In this document: piece by piece, positions 15,734 through 22,394 of the stretch | Layout: every line of letters starts with the position of its first letter | How positions within the stretch are numbered: position 1 is the first letter of the stretch | IMG/VR virus record: IMGVR_UViG_3300009509_000068 | Span: 1-33,647 of that record | Direction: 5' to 3' (one strand) | Length of the DNA: 33,647 bases | DNA from: a virus | Translations under genes and position numbers: made by a program | Notes under the pieces: model-generated | Told to the model about the DNA's origin: nothing | The model's database searches: none | What the model saw: only the letters and a program-made list of their open reading frames with translations

Positions 15734-15965
15734 GTGCCCCTAGTCCTATCTGTAAGAATTTAGCAAGCTCGCGCTGAACTCTCTCTATTGGTTTGACCAT
15801 GTGTTCTGGAAGATCGGACAGTTGTGTTCTAAGTATAACTCCACACGCCTTTACAAAATCGTCCTCATACATGATCATGCTATTAGTGTCCATTCCACAT
15901 ATTAAAGAGATTGTATCACATGCCTGCATACAAGTCAAGAAACCATCGCTATATTTTTGTTCCAT
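15687..15965 (-). CDS. Small protein of unknown function
   Basis: A 92-residue frame that fills the space between the tail terminator and the glycosyltransferase gene. Its ATG comes one base after the TAG of the tail terminator gene, and its end overlaps the glycosyltransferase start by 47 bases. It has three cysteines in the first 25 residues and is helical, without membrane segments. Nothing in it identifies a family. In this position some siphoviruses carry a small tail-completion protein. Confidence 0.6.
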   Translation of the reverse strand: MEQKYSDGFLTCMQACDTISLICGMDTNSMIMYEDDFVKACGVILRTQLSDLPEHMVKPIERVQRELAKFLQIGLGAHEDFNSSTGAKVLYV

Positions 15966-15966
15966 T

Positions 15967-16443
15967 CTATGCTCTTTCTATTTGCGCTTTCACGGCGACC
16001 AAAAACTCTAGCGTCAAGTATGTGACATCGTTAATGTTTTCTGGTTCGCCCATGTAATTGACGTCCGTTATTGTTAGGGCTCCTGTTGAAGTTATAGTGC
16101 GGACATTCACCGAGTTTATCAATGCTTCAAAAACGTCGTCCGCCAACTCGGCAACCTTTTGGTCTGGAGAGGTCGACGCCGCAACGTCAAACTTGACGTG
16201 TAGCCTGACATAATATGACCATTGCCACATTCCATACTGGAATGCCTTTGGGCTTTGAGAACTCCCCATCGCAGGGAATATAGACCCAAAATAATCAAGC
16301 CCATTGTCCCTTGCATACTTCAACGCGGAGTCCCACCCAATATAACCAACGCCCAAATTCTCGCCGCTATCGTCAGTTTGGAACTGGCTCAAGTCGGCTA
16401 TAAGTACATTCTTTATACCTTCTGCATATGTATATGCGCCCAT
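15967..16443 (-). CDS. Tail terminator-like protein
   Basis: A 158-residue protein placed between the neck protein and the tail tube, the normal place of the tail terminator that caps the tube and joins it to the head. The C-terminal part (TSTGALTITDVNY, then DVTYLTLEFLVAVKAQIERA) has the beta-strand pattern of that family. The ATG is preceded by AAGGTAG. The assignment rests on position, length and the C-terminal pattern. Confidence 0.65.
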   Translation of the reverse strand: MGAYTYAEGIKNVLIADLSQFQTDDSGENLGVGYIGWDSALKYARDNGLDYFGSIFPAMGSSQSPKAFQYGMWQWSYYVRLHVKFDVAASTSPDQKVAELADDVFEALINSVNVRTITSTGALTITDVNYMGEPENINDVTYLTLEFLVAVKAQIERA

Positions 16444-16447
16444 AATT

Positions 16448-16996
16448 CTACCTTGATAAATACGCCACTATAAGAGAATCAACCCGTCTAGATGCTTTCT
16501 CCAGGTCTCCCCAATGTTTTACCTTTACAATCCACTCAGGGAATTTGAACATTGACCCTCCGCTTGGGTACTCCGCTAGTATAGGACCTGTTGTTCCAAT
16601 ATACCCACGATTCTCCATTGCTTCTGCAAGGTCTTCAGCGTCATACCATTCCAGTTTCAGCTTCTTCCTTGCCCAATCATACAACTCATAAAACGTTCCG
16701 GTCGGTCCGCCTTCGCGGATTTCTCTACCGCCCTTTGGGTTGCCCTCTATTATTTGAAGCTGGCTTGGAGTTACAACACTATGCAAGTTTCGCAGGTAAT
16801 TTCCTGTATAACCGTGCTTGTACTTTACGCCCTTACCTCCAGCGCCAGGCTCGAATAGATCGCCAAGGGTCTTCCTAAATACCTTGTCAAGCTCCTTGAG
16901 AACTGGCATTGCGCCTTCGCGCTCAAGCCCATCGTTCGACAAGTAGTATACACGCTTTTCCCAAAGGTCGGCACCTGTTACGCGAACAGTATACAC
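16448..16996 (-). CDS. Head-tail joining or neck protein (HK97 gp10-like)
   Basis: A 182-residue protein following the head-tail connector. It begins with GTG directly after the TAG of that gene. The stretch VLKELDKVFRKTLGDLF is a helix of the kind that starts HK97 gp10-like neck proteins. A Gly-rich middle and SRRVDSLIVAYLSR at the end follow. It likely forms part of the ring between portal and tail. Family assignment is by gene order and pattern and is moderate. Confidence 0.6.
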   Translation of the reverse strand: MYTVRVTGADLWEKRVYYLSNDGLEREGAMPVLKELDKVFRKTLGDLFEPGAGGKGVKYKHGYTGNYLRNLHSVVTPSQLQIIEGNPKGGREIREGGPTGTFYELYDWARKKLKLEWYDAEDLAEAMENRGYIGTTGPILAEYPSGGSMFKFPEWIVKVKHWGDLEKASRRVDSLIVAYLSR

Positions 16997-17605
16997 CTAG
17001 CTAAATCTCCACTTTTGTCCTATGGTGTCACGAATGATGTAGCGCAACTTCGCAGCAAGGCCAGTTGGGAATCCGAAAAAGTTCCCGGCACTTTCCCCGG
17101 CCCTCTGCGTTGCCCTTGATACCGCAAGTGACGTACTCGCCCCTGCCCTCTCGTAGTACAAAGCGATCTCTTCTATACACAAGATTGCCGCAAGCTTCAC
17201 AAACGCCGGGACAGTGGATTGATTCGCAACATACACAACCGTTATGTTTTGTTGCCCTTCTGGAAATGCAGTCCCTGAGCTTCCGGTTGCCCTGTCCAAA
17301 GAACTGCCAGCAACGCTAACCAGGCGAATGTATCCAGCTTCATAGACCTTATATTCCGTCGAAGAAAGATCGACGCTGTCAATAGTTAGCGACGTAACAG
17401 ACGATATTGGAGCGTGCCGCAGTATAATGGTGTCGTTTACGCCGTCACCATCCAGGGTCTCTGTATATGTTGAAGTCCCACCAAACGACTGTCCGGTGTG
17501 TTCGTCTATCATGCCTTCAACAACCAAACTCCACGTGTCCTTAAGACCACTAGCAGCAAGGCCAGAGAAGTCTGCTACCTCTTCTTTTGTGCAATACTTC
17601 CACAT
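16997..17605 (-). CDS. Head-tail connector (adaptor) protein
   Basis: A protein of 202 residues from the ATG at 17605. The start is chosen because GAGG lies just upstream and the preceding gene ends at 17607; a TTG at 17638 would overlap that gene. It starts MWKYCTKEEVADFSGL, has a helix with HTGQSF, and then beta strands, as in gp6-like phage head-tail adaptors. These bind the portal and take the neck proteins. Neighbours (methyltransferase before, neck protein after) do not conflict with this. Confidence 0.72.
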   Translation of the reverse strand: MWKYCTKEEVADFSGLAASGLKDTWSLVVEGMIDEHTGQSFGGTSTYTETLDGDGVNDTIILRHAPISSVTSLTIDSVDLSSTEYKVYEAGYIRLVSVAGSSLDRATGSSGTAFPEGQQNITVVYVANQSTVPAFVKLAAILCIEEIALYYERAGASTSLAVSRATQRAGESAGNFFGFPTGLAAKLRYIIRDTIGQKWRFS

Positions 17606-17606
17606 A

Positions 17607-18308
17607 CTAAACCTCACACACGGCGGTAATTCCGTCAAACGCAGAAGATATGTCAGAGATAGAGCCCATCAGGTCGTGCCCAAACAACTGAACAGAACTA
17701 AAGTACCTGCTAAGCAAGTCCGTAAGTTTCACCATGTCATAATCTTCTTCGTGGTAAGGATTCCTAATACCGCCAGTAATTTTCAACTCGTTTACCGGAA
17801 CACTAACAACGAGTATTCCGTCGTCGCTAAGGGCTCCAACAAATCTCTCTATAAGTTCGTACCCAGGACTAACGTGTTCGAGCCCATCAAGGCAGGTTAT
17901 AAAGTCCGCCTTCGGGAGTTCGTCATTCATCATATCGGCAACGTCAAAGTGGACATTGCGGAATTTATACATATCAGATGCAGTCTCTATAGACCGACGG
18001 TCTATGTCTAGTCCAAGAACGTCATTCCCATTACTCCCTAAGATAGCAGTCCCATATCCAGTTCCACATGGCACATCAAGCACAAAGTCGTCTTGCCTTA
18101 AATATCGTGATGCAAAAATGTATCGTTGCATATTCAGCCACGCGAACCTTAGCTTTGGGAAGATATACCGGACAATGCCAGTCATCTCCTCAACGTCGCC
18201 GCCAACACTAAGCTCCATTGCCTTCCTAGACATCGCAAGCGCGTCGCGGAAGTCGTCCATTGGTGCAACGCGCTCAATAAATTCAATAGCAGCCTGCTGT
18301 GCCTCCAT
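17607..18308 (-). CDS. SAM-dependent class I methyltransferase
   Basis: A 233-residue protein. Motif I is VLDVPCGTGYGT (76-87), followed by an acidic pair in LGLDID (about 98-103), FDVADM at 121-126 and the motif IV-like DGLEHVSPG at 141-149. The fold binds S-adenosylmethionine. The pattern is that of small-molecule or sugar methyltransferases (UbiE type), not DNA methyltransferases, since there is no DPPY or PCQ motif. It has a GGAG ribosome site and sits between the holin-like and connector genes. With three glycosyltransferase domains in the same operon, methylation of a sugar is a reasonable inference. Confidence 0.88.
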   Translation of the reverse strand: MEAQQAAIEFIERVAPMDDFRDALAMSRKAMELSVGGDVEEMTGIVRYIFPKLRFAWLNMQRYIFASRYLRQDDFVLDVPCGTGYGTAILGSNGNDVLGLDIDRRSIETASDMYKFRNVHFDVADMMNDELPKADFITCLDGLEHVSPGYELIERFVGALSDDGILVVSVPVNELKITGGIRNPYHEEDYDMVKLTDLLSRYFSSVQLFGHDLMGSISDISSAFDGITAVCEV

Positions 18309-18317
18309 CCCTAACTC

Positions 18318-18632
18318 CTATTGCCTTGATGAACTTACTGGAGCTTTGTGGTAAATTGCCTGCGATGTGAAAAAGCCTCCAATAATGGTTGCAATCGCGA
18401 CAATTACTCCCCAATATGGCTCAACATATTCAAGCACGCCAAATTCAAGAACCAAAGTCCCACCAACTCCCAAAAGGATTGTAACTCCAATGGTGATTGC
18501 CATAGCAGCCCACCCTTCGAGATTCGGCCAAAGCTTCTTGATTAACCCAACAAGAAATGTAACCCCGACTCCAAGGCCAGCAGTCGAAGTAAGCCATACC
18601 ACAAAACTCTGTGCGGTTAAAAACTCACCCAT
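18318..18632 (-). CDS. Holin-like small membrane protein
   Basis: About 104 residues with three hydrophobic helices (about 12-30, 42-66, 75-93) separated by short loops, and a polar C terminus. It has no lysin-like domain. A pair of ATGs follows AGGAGG; the second (18632) has better spacing than the first (18635). Size and membrane layout fit a holin, which forms lesions for lysin release. The lysin is about 6 kb away in the same operon. Other small membrane proteins at 30795-30029 are competing candidates. Confidence 0.65.
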   Translation of the reverse strand: MGEFLTAQSFVVWLTSTAGLGVGVTFLVGLIKKLWPNLEGWAAMAITIGVTILLGVGGTLVLEFGVLEYVEPYWGVIVAIATIIGGFFTSQAIYHKAPVSSSRQ

Positions 18633-18641
18633 CATATCCTC

Positions 18642-18992
18642 CTAAATATCACTTACTCTTTCTTTCACATTTATCGTCCTGTCGTAGACGACGTGTTCTT
18701 TAGTGCCATCATACCACACTATGTCAATATAATAAGAACCAACCGTTAGCGCCTCTGTCGTTGCGGGTTCTAGATTCCAGTATGCAGTCCCAGTCGCGCC
18801 ATATGTCGCGACGTCTGCATTCTGTTGAAGAATAGCAGCGCCATCGGCGTCGGACTTGCTCGACTTAATTGTCAACGTAACTGTGTCGGCTGTTATATTT
18901 TGGGCGACGCCCCCCTTCTTGCAAAGGACAGTTATCTCAACAGTCTCTCCTAAGAAAAAGTCACCTATCATTCCTACAATTATTTTAGCCAT
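18642..18992 (-). CDS. Ig-like or BppU-type domain protein
   Basis: A protein of 116 residues from the ATG at 18992; GGGG eight bases before favours it over a TTG three bases upstream. The sequence is a single beta-sandwich: KIIVGMIGDFFLGETVEITV, then DTVTLTIKSSKSD, then YWNLEPATTEALTVGSYYID and a last VYDRTINV strand. This is the layout of N-terminal domains of phage baseplate BppU proteins. It follows the repeat-fibre gene and may dock that fibre. Confidence 0.65.
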   Translation of the reverse strand: MAKIIVGMIGDFFLGETVEITVLCKKGGVAQNITADTVTLTIKSSKSDADGAAILQQNADVATYGATGTAYWNLEPATTEALTVGSYYIDIVWYDGTKEHVVYDRTINVKERVSDI

Positions 18993-19024
18993 CAATAAAC
19001 CCCACTGAATACAATCGCATCAAA

Positions 19025-21199
19025 TTAACAGTCATAATCATATTCTACACTATCTTCAAAAATATTGCAAGTGATATTGTCAACAATCACATTAATGATA
19101 ATGTTCGGACACGGCACTCCAATGATCACTGCGTCGGCAGTAAAGACGCCTGCTCTCGCAACAACAATCCAGGCGTCTGCTGTAAAACTGCCAAGGCCAG
19201 GAGATATAATCCTTGCGTCCGCAGTAAACGACTGACCTACCGTCTTTTTGATATTCGCATCTGCTGTAAATGATACTTCTTGTACGGAAAGTATAATTGC
19301 GTCTGCAACAACGGACGAACTAATCGCTCTTGCGACAATCGCGTCAGCAGTTATACTGCCAGATATATACTGCCCAATAATCGCGTCTGCCGTAACAGAA
19401 CCAACAGAGCCCTTCTTTACAACTGCGTCGGCTGTTACGCTACCTGGAGTTGCCTTGCTGATAATCGCATCTACAGTAAAGCTTCCTGCCTGCCCGACCT
19501 TTACCACCGCATCTACGGTGAATGAATCTTCGGTCGCCTTGGCAATTATAGCGTCCGCAGTCACAGACCCGCTTCGCGCTATTTCTATCCAGGCGTTTGC
19601 TGTAATAAACTGGCTCTTCCCCTTCTTGATAATAGCGTCGGCAGTAATAGATTCCACACCAGTAACGCTAATATAGGCGTCGGCAGTTATGCTTTGTGCC
19701 TTGCCCTTCTTGACAATTGCGTCTGCCGTTATAGAATCGCTAATGATTTTTTGCAACCATGCGTCTGCCGTGACGCTTTGGCTCTTGCCCTTTTTAATGA
19801 CTGCGTCTGCCGTTATAGATTGTGCAGAAGCCTTCTCAATTATTGCGTCTGCGGTTATGCTGTCACTCGCGCTTGCGACTATGATTGCGTCTGCGGTTAC
19901 ACTTTGGGCTTTGCCTTTCTTGATTATGGCGTCCGCCGTAACCGCTCCACCACCTGCGCCAAGTGTAATATATGCGTCTGCAGTAAACGACTGAGCCTTG
20001 CCCTTCTTGATTATGGCGTCGGCGGTTATAGGCCCAACAACAATAACTTCAATGACGGCGTCGGCAGTTATAGACTGGGCCTTTCCCTTTTTAATGACTG
20101 CGTCTGCGGTGATATAATTTTCTGGCGCTGCGGCAATAACGGCGTCTGCCGTAAACGACTGGGCCTTGCCTTTCTTGACTACGGCGTCTGCTGTGACAGC
20201 ACCACTTTTCGCGCTCTTGATTATTGCGTCGGCAGTTACAAACTGCGCCTGGCCCTTCTTGATAATGGCGTCAGCAAGAATCTCCCCAGCAGACGACACA
20301 ACAATCAACGCGTCTGCTGTAAACGACTGGGCCTTGCCTTTCTTTACAATCGCATCAGCGGTAAAACCATCTTCAGTCTCTGCAAAAATAAGTGCGTCGG
20401 CAGTTATAGCGCCAGTAACTGCCTTTTTGATAATTGCGTCTGCAGTCAACGGGCCAGATGTATATGTCTCAATGATGGCGTCTGCAGTTATTGATTGGGA
20501 CTTGCCCTTCTTAATAATGGCATCGGCGGTAATAGAGTCTTCTACCGTGCCACCACTAGCCTCATTGAAGTTTACGGCAAGTGCGCTCCAGTTCGGCGTA
20601 CTTGAAGAAGATTGCCACGCTAAATATCCACTGCTTCCTACATACGCAACAGAAACAACCGTGCCGCCCTGGTCTGTTTCTGTAGCCTGAGTTCCAGTCG
20701 TAACAGAAATAACTGCGGGGTTTCCCTCATCTGTCGTTGCTGCCGCGACAGTCATAGAACCAGAAATAGCACCAGAAACGGTTATGTCGAACGTGGCACT
20801 TGTCGAAGCGTTATTTGTGTTACTTGCCTGAACAGGATCAGACTGGTCAACCGTTATAAGATCAATCGCGGTGGAACACCCACTTGTTACCTTGGAGGCA
20901 TGAGTAACCTGAACATTAGCAGTAACTCCACCAAGGTCTGCACCATACGTTGTCTCTGTAATAATCCACGCTTCTGTATAGAAGTTAAGTGATGTATCAA
21001 TAAATTCTGCTGCCCATGCCAATGCGTGACCATTAAATGTTACTCCAGTAACATTGGCATCGGAAGAACTTGAGTCAACTGCCTGCACCAATACTACAAG
21101 AAGGTCTGTATCGGCGTGTGTCGTATGGGAAAACGAATAGCTAGTATTGATGTTATTATAGTTTCCAGATGGGGTATGGTTCCCCTTGGTGATCGCCAT
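19025..21199 (-). CDS. Long repeat fibre protein with 34 tandem 14-residue repeats
   Basis: A 724-residue protein. Residues 1-220 form a beta-rich N-terminal domain (YSFSHTTHADTDLLVVLVQA to TPNWSALAVNFNEA) of a kind seen in phage and surface adhesins. Residues about 222-698 are 34 tandem units with consensus S-[IVF]-T-A-D-A-[IV]-[IV]-K-K-G-K-A-Q. The last 26 residues are different (NIIINVIVDNITCN, ending DYDC). The units suggest a beta-solenoid rod with alternating surfaces. There is no signal peptide. The gene starts in a TAATG overlap with the cysteine-cluster gene. A tail fibre or head decoration protein is the most likely role. Confidence 0.8.
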   Translation of the reverse strand: MAITKGNHTPSGNYNNINTSYSFSHTTHADTDLLVVLVQAVDSSSSDANVTGVTFNGHALAWAAEFIDTSLNFYTEAWIITETTYGADLGGVTANVQVTHASKVTSGCSTAIDLITVDQSDPVQASNTNNASTSATFDITVSGAISGSMTVAAATTDEGNPAVISVTTGTQATETDQGGTVVSVAYVGSSGYLAWQSSSSTPNWSALAVNFNEASGGTVEDSITADAIIKKGKSQSITADAIIETYTSGPLTADAIIKKAVTGAITADALIFAETEDGFTADAIVKKGKAQSFTADALIVVSSAGEILADAIIKKGQAQFVTADAIIKSAKSGAVTADAVVKKGKAQSFTADAVIAAAPENYITADAVIKKGKAQSITADAVIEVIVVGPITADAIIKKGKAQSFTADAYITLGAGGGAVTADAIIKKGKAQSVTADAIIVASASDSITADAIIEKASAQSITADAVIKKGKSQSVTADAWLQKIISDSITADAIVKKGKAQSITADAYISVTGVESITADAIIKKGKSQFITANAWIEIARSGSVTADAIIAKATEDSFTVDAVVKVGQAGSFTVDAIISKATPGSVTADAVVKKGSVGSVTADAIIGQYISGSITADAIVARAISSSVVADAIILSVQEVSFTADANIKKTVGQSFTADARIISPGLGSFTADAWIVVARAGVFTADAVIIGVPCPNIIINVIVDNITCNIFEDSVEYDYDC
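19106..20536 (-). repeat. 34 in-frame 42-bp coding repeats, partly paired as 84-bp units
   Basis: Each 42-base unit encodes 14 residues with T-A-D-A almost unchanged. Positions 9-14 vary, and in the first two thirds every second unit keeps KKGKAQ or KKGKSQ, giving an 84-base higher-order repeat. One unit has an extra Gly. Synonymous sites differ widely between units, so the DNA copies are old or kept apart while the protein pattern is selected. Confidence 0.9.
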
Positions 21200-21522
21200 T
21201 ATTCTCCCCTATACCATTGCTCTCCGTATAAAAAGGGCAATCTGTCCATGCTCCCTCCGCCCTGTCGCACAAATGTATACGAACAAGTCCCATCACGGAC
21301 AACATCAATCCACGGATTGTCTGGAAATTTTATACAACTTTGATGTGTCATCCCGCACTCTTCACAATACTGTTCTCTAGCGTCGTATATGTCACAATTG
21401 GCCTTGTCGCGAATCATAGCAAAATGAGGACATTTTAGCTTCGCGCAGCCACAGGCACCACATTGTCGACATTCCCCTGTTCGTATAAATGTTATACCAT
21501 GAACTTCAAATATATCAGACAT
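21199..21522 (-). CDS. Cysteine-cluster protein (YkgJ-like)
   Basis: A 107-residue protein with many cysteines: CRQCGACGC near residues 18-26, KCPHF, NCDIYDAREQYC, CEECG and SCIKF. The CxxCxxCxC start followed by a C-x-[IV]-Y-x-x-R-x-x-x-C segment resembles YkgJ-type proteins that bind zinc or an iron-sulfur cluster. The function in phages is not known. It overlaps the repeat-fibre gene as TAATG and lies just after the 124-residue paralogues, so it may assist or modify that structural set. Confidence 0.7.
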   Translation of the reverse strand: MSDIFEVHGITFIRTGECRQCGACGCAKLKCPHFAMIRDKANCDIYDAREQYCEECGMTHQSCIKFPDNPWIDVVRDGTCSYTFVRQGGGSMDRLPFLYGEQWYRGE

Positions 21523-21527
21523 ATTTT

Positions 21528-21902
21528 CTATGGATACGGAGTAAATGTCGGCTCGTCGGCAACTTCCGTTTCTCCATTAGGATATACCCACGTTATCTGC
21601 TGTGACGGCGTTGGGTTCTCTCTTGACCACCCAATTGCATATAGGCGCACCTGCCTTTCATAGCCAGCGCCATTCCTACCAACAACCCTGCTAAAAAGTA
21701 TCGGGGATTCTGGAACGCCGATCTCGACCTCAATGCTGCCATTCCCGCCTTGCCCCTTTCTTGTAAGGCGAATCAAATCAGCGTTAGCAAGTTCGCTTGC
21801 ATACGTTGTAAGCCAGCCGGGTTCGTTCCCCCAATCTATTGTGGCAGTAACTACAGAGCTTGTCTCTAGCTCTATTCCATATAAAAATCTTGGCCCATTC
21901 AT
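21528..21902 (-). CDS. 124-residue protein, second of a tandem paralogue pair
   Basis: Start at ATG 21902, with GGAG about seven bases upstream; a TTG at 21914 is less likely. It shares with the previous gene an IDWGNEPGWLTTYA segment near the N terminus, an LFSRVVGR strand, VRLYAIGWS, TWVYPNGETEVADEPTF and the same length. It is beta-rich, without membrane segments or signal peptide. I do not recognise the family; a small structural or adhesin domain is likely from the neighbours. Confidence 0.78.
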   Translation of the reverse strand: MNGPRFLYGIELETSSVVTATIDWGNEPGWLTTYASELANADLIRLTRKGQGGNGSIEVEIGVPESPILFSRVVGRNGAGYERQVRLYAIGWSRENPTPSQQITWVYPNGETEVADEPTFTPYP

Positions 21903-21910
21903 ATGTATCT

Positions 21911-21945
21911 CCAAAACAAAACAGCCGGGAATTCAATCCCGGCTG
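21911..21945 (-). terminator. Intrinsic terminator between the paralogue genes
   Basis: On the minus strand, CAGCCGGGA and TCCCGGCTG form a perfect 9-bp stem (21922-21945) with a TTGAAT loop, followed by TTTTGTTTT (21921-21913). The ribosome site of the next gene begins directly after. It could act as a controlled stop between the two paralogues. Confidence 0.75.
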
Positions 21946-22019
21946 CATATTGCGACGCGCCACCACCATTGGATTGAAGCGGCACGGATAGCCAGCATTG
22001 AATTGCTGGGGCTATTTGG
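21946..22019 (-). promoter_or_regulatory. Leader segment with a hairpin that can pair with the terminator
   Basis: Between the paralogues lies a second hairpin, CCAGCA/TGCTGG at 21992-22009, extended by ATAG/CTAT around a CC bulge. Its loop ATTCAA is the exact complement of the terminator loop TTGAAT. A third segment, TTCAATCC in the linker, complements GGATTGAA of the terminator's 5' arm and loop. The parts needed for a kissing-loop or antiterminator switch are therefore present; that they work so is inference. Confidence 0.5.
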
Positions 22020-22394
22020 TTATTTCATGTACAGTCTTACAAAGCTAGGCTCTTCGTTGGCTTCTATCATCCCATCTGGATAGACCCACACGATTGACTT
22101 TATTGCAACACCATCTGAAGTTGTCTTTTGCCACCCTATGGCATAGAGCCTAATTTCCTTATTACTTGTTATTTGTCCGATAACGCGACTAAATACAATC
22201 CACTTCTTGTCACCAGCCAGGTCTACAGAGACCGCCTGGCGCTGAATGCCACTCTTCGGCACAAGGGCCATTGTAACTGCGTTGTCCAAAATCTTACTGT
22301 GTGTCTCTATCCAATCTGGCTCTTCGCCCCAATTGATAAGCACTCCAGTTTCTCCGTCGGAAACAACTATGTTATATTCAATGTCCCTAGTCAC
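22020..22394 (-). CDS. 124-residue protein, first of a tandem paralogue pair
   Basis: The GTG at 22394 is chosen: GGAGG stands five bases upstream and the resulting protein equals its paralogue in length. An ATG at 22421 would add nine residues and overlap more. Residues include INWGEEPDWIETH, VFSRVIGQ, EIRLYAIGWQ and VWVYPDGMIEANEEPSF. The start lies inside the last codons of the sulfotransferase-glycosyltransferase gene (GTGACTAG), so translation is coupled to it. Function is unknown. Confidence 0.78.
   Translation of the reverse strand: MTRDIEYNIVVSDGETGVLINWGEEPDWIETHSKILDNAVTMALVPKSGIQRQAVSVDLAGDKKWIVFSRVIGQITSNKEIRLYAIGWQKTTSDGVAIKSIVWVYPDGMIEANEEPSFVRLYMK

Noticed and set aside
17607-18308. 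DNA methyltransferase reading of the methyltransferase gene
   Set aside because: It has no DPPY, NPPF or PCQ motif; the pattern is that of small-molecule enzymes.
19106-20536. Regular direct repeats that could be taken for a CRISPR array
   Set aside because: The period is an exact multiple of three, the units are diverged at silent sites, and the open frame runs through; it is a coding repeat.
21922-21965. A T-arm-like hairpin followed by a CCACCA-like sequence on the plus strand
   Set aside because: The stem is 9 bp with a 6-base loop, there is no acceptor stem or anticodon arm, and the T run on the minus strand marks it as a terminator.
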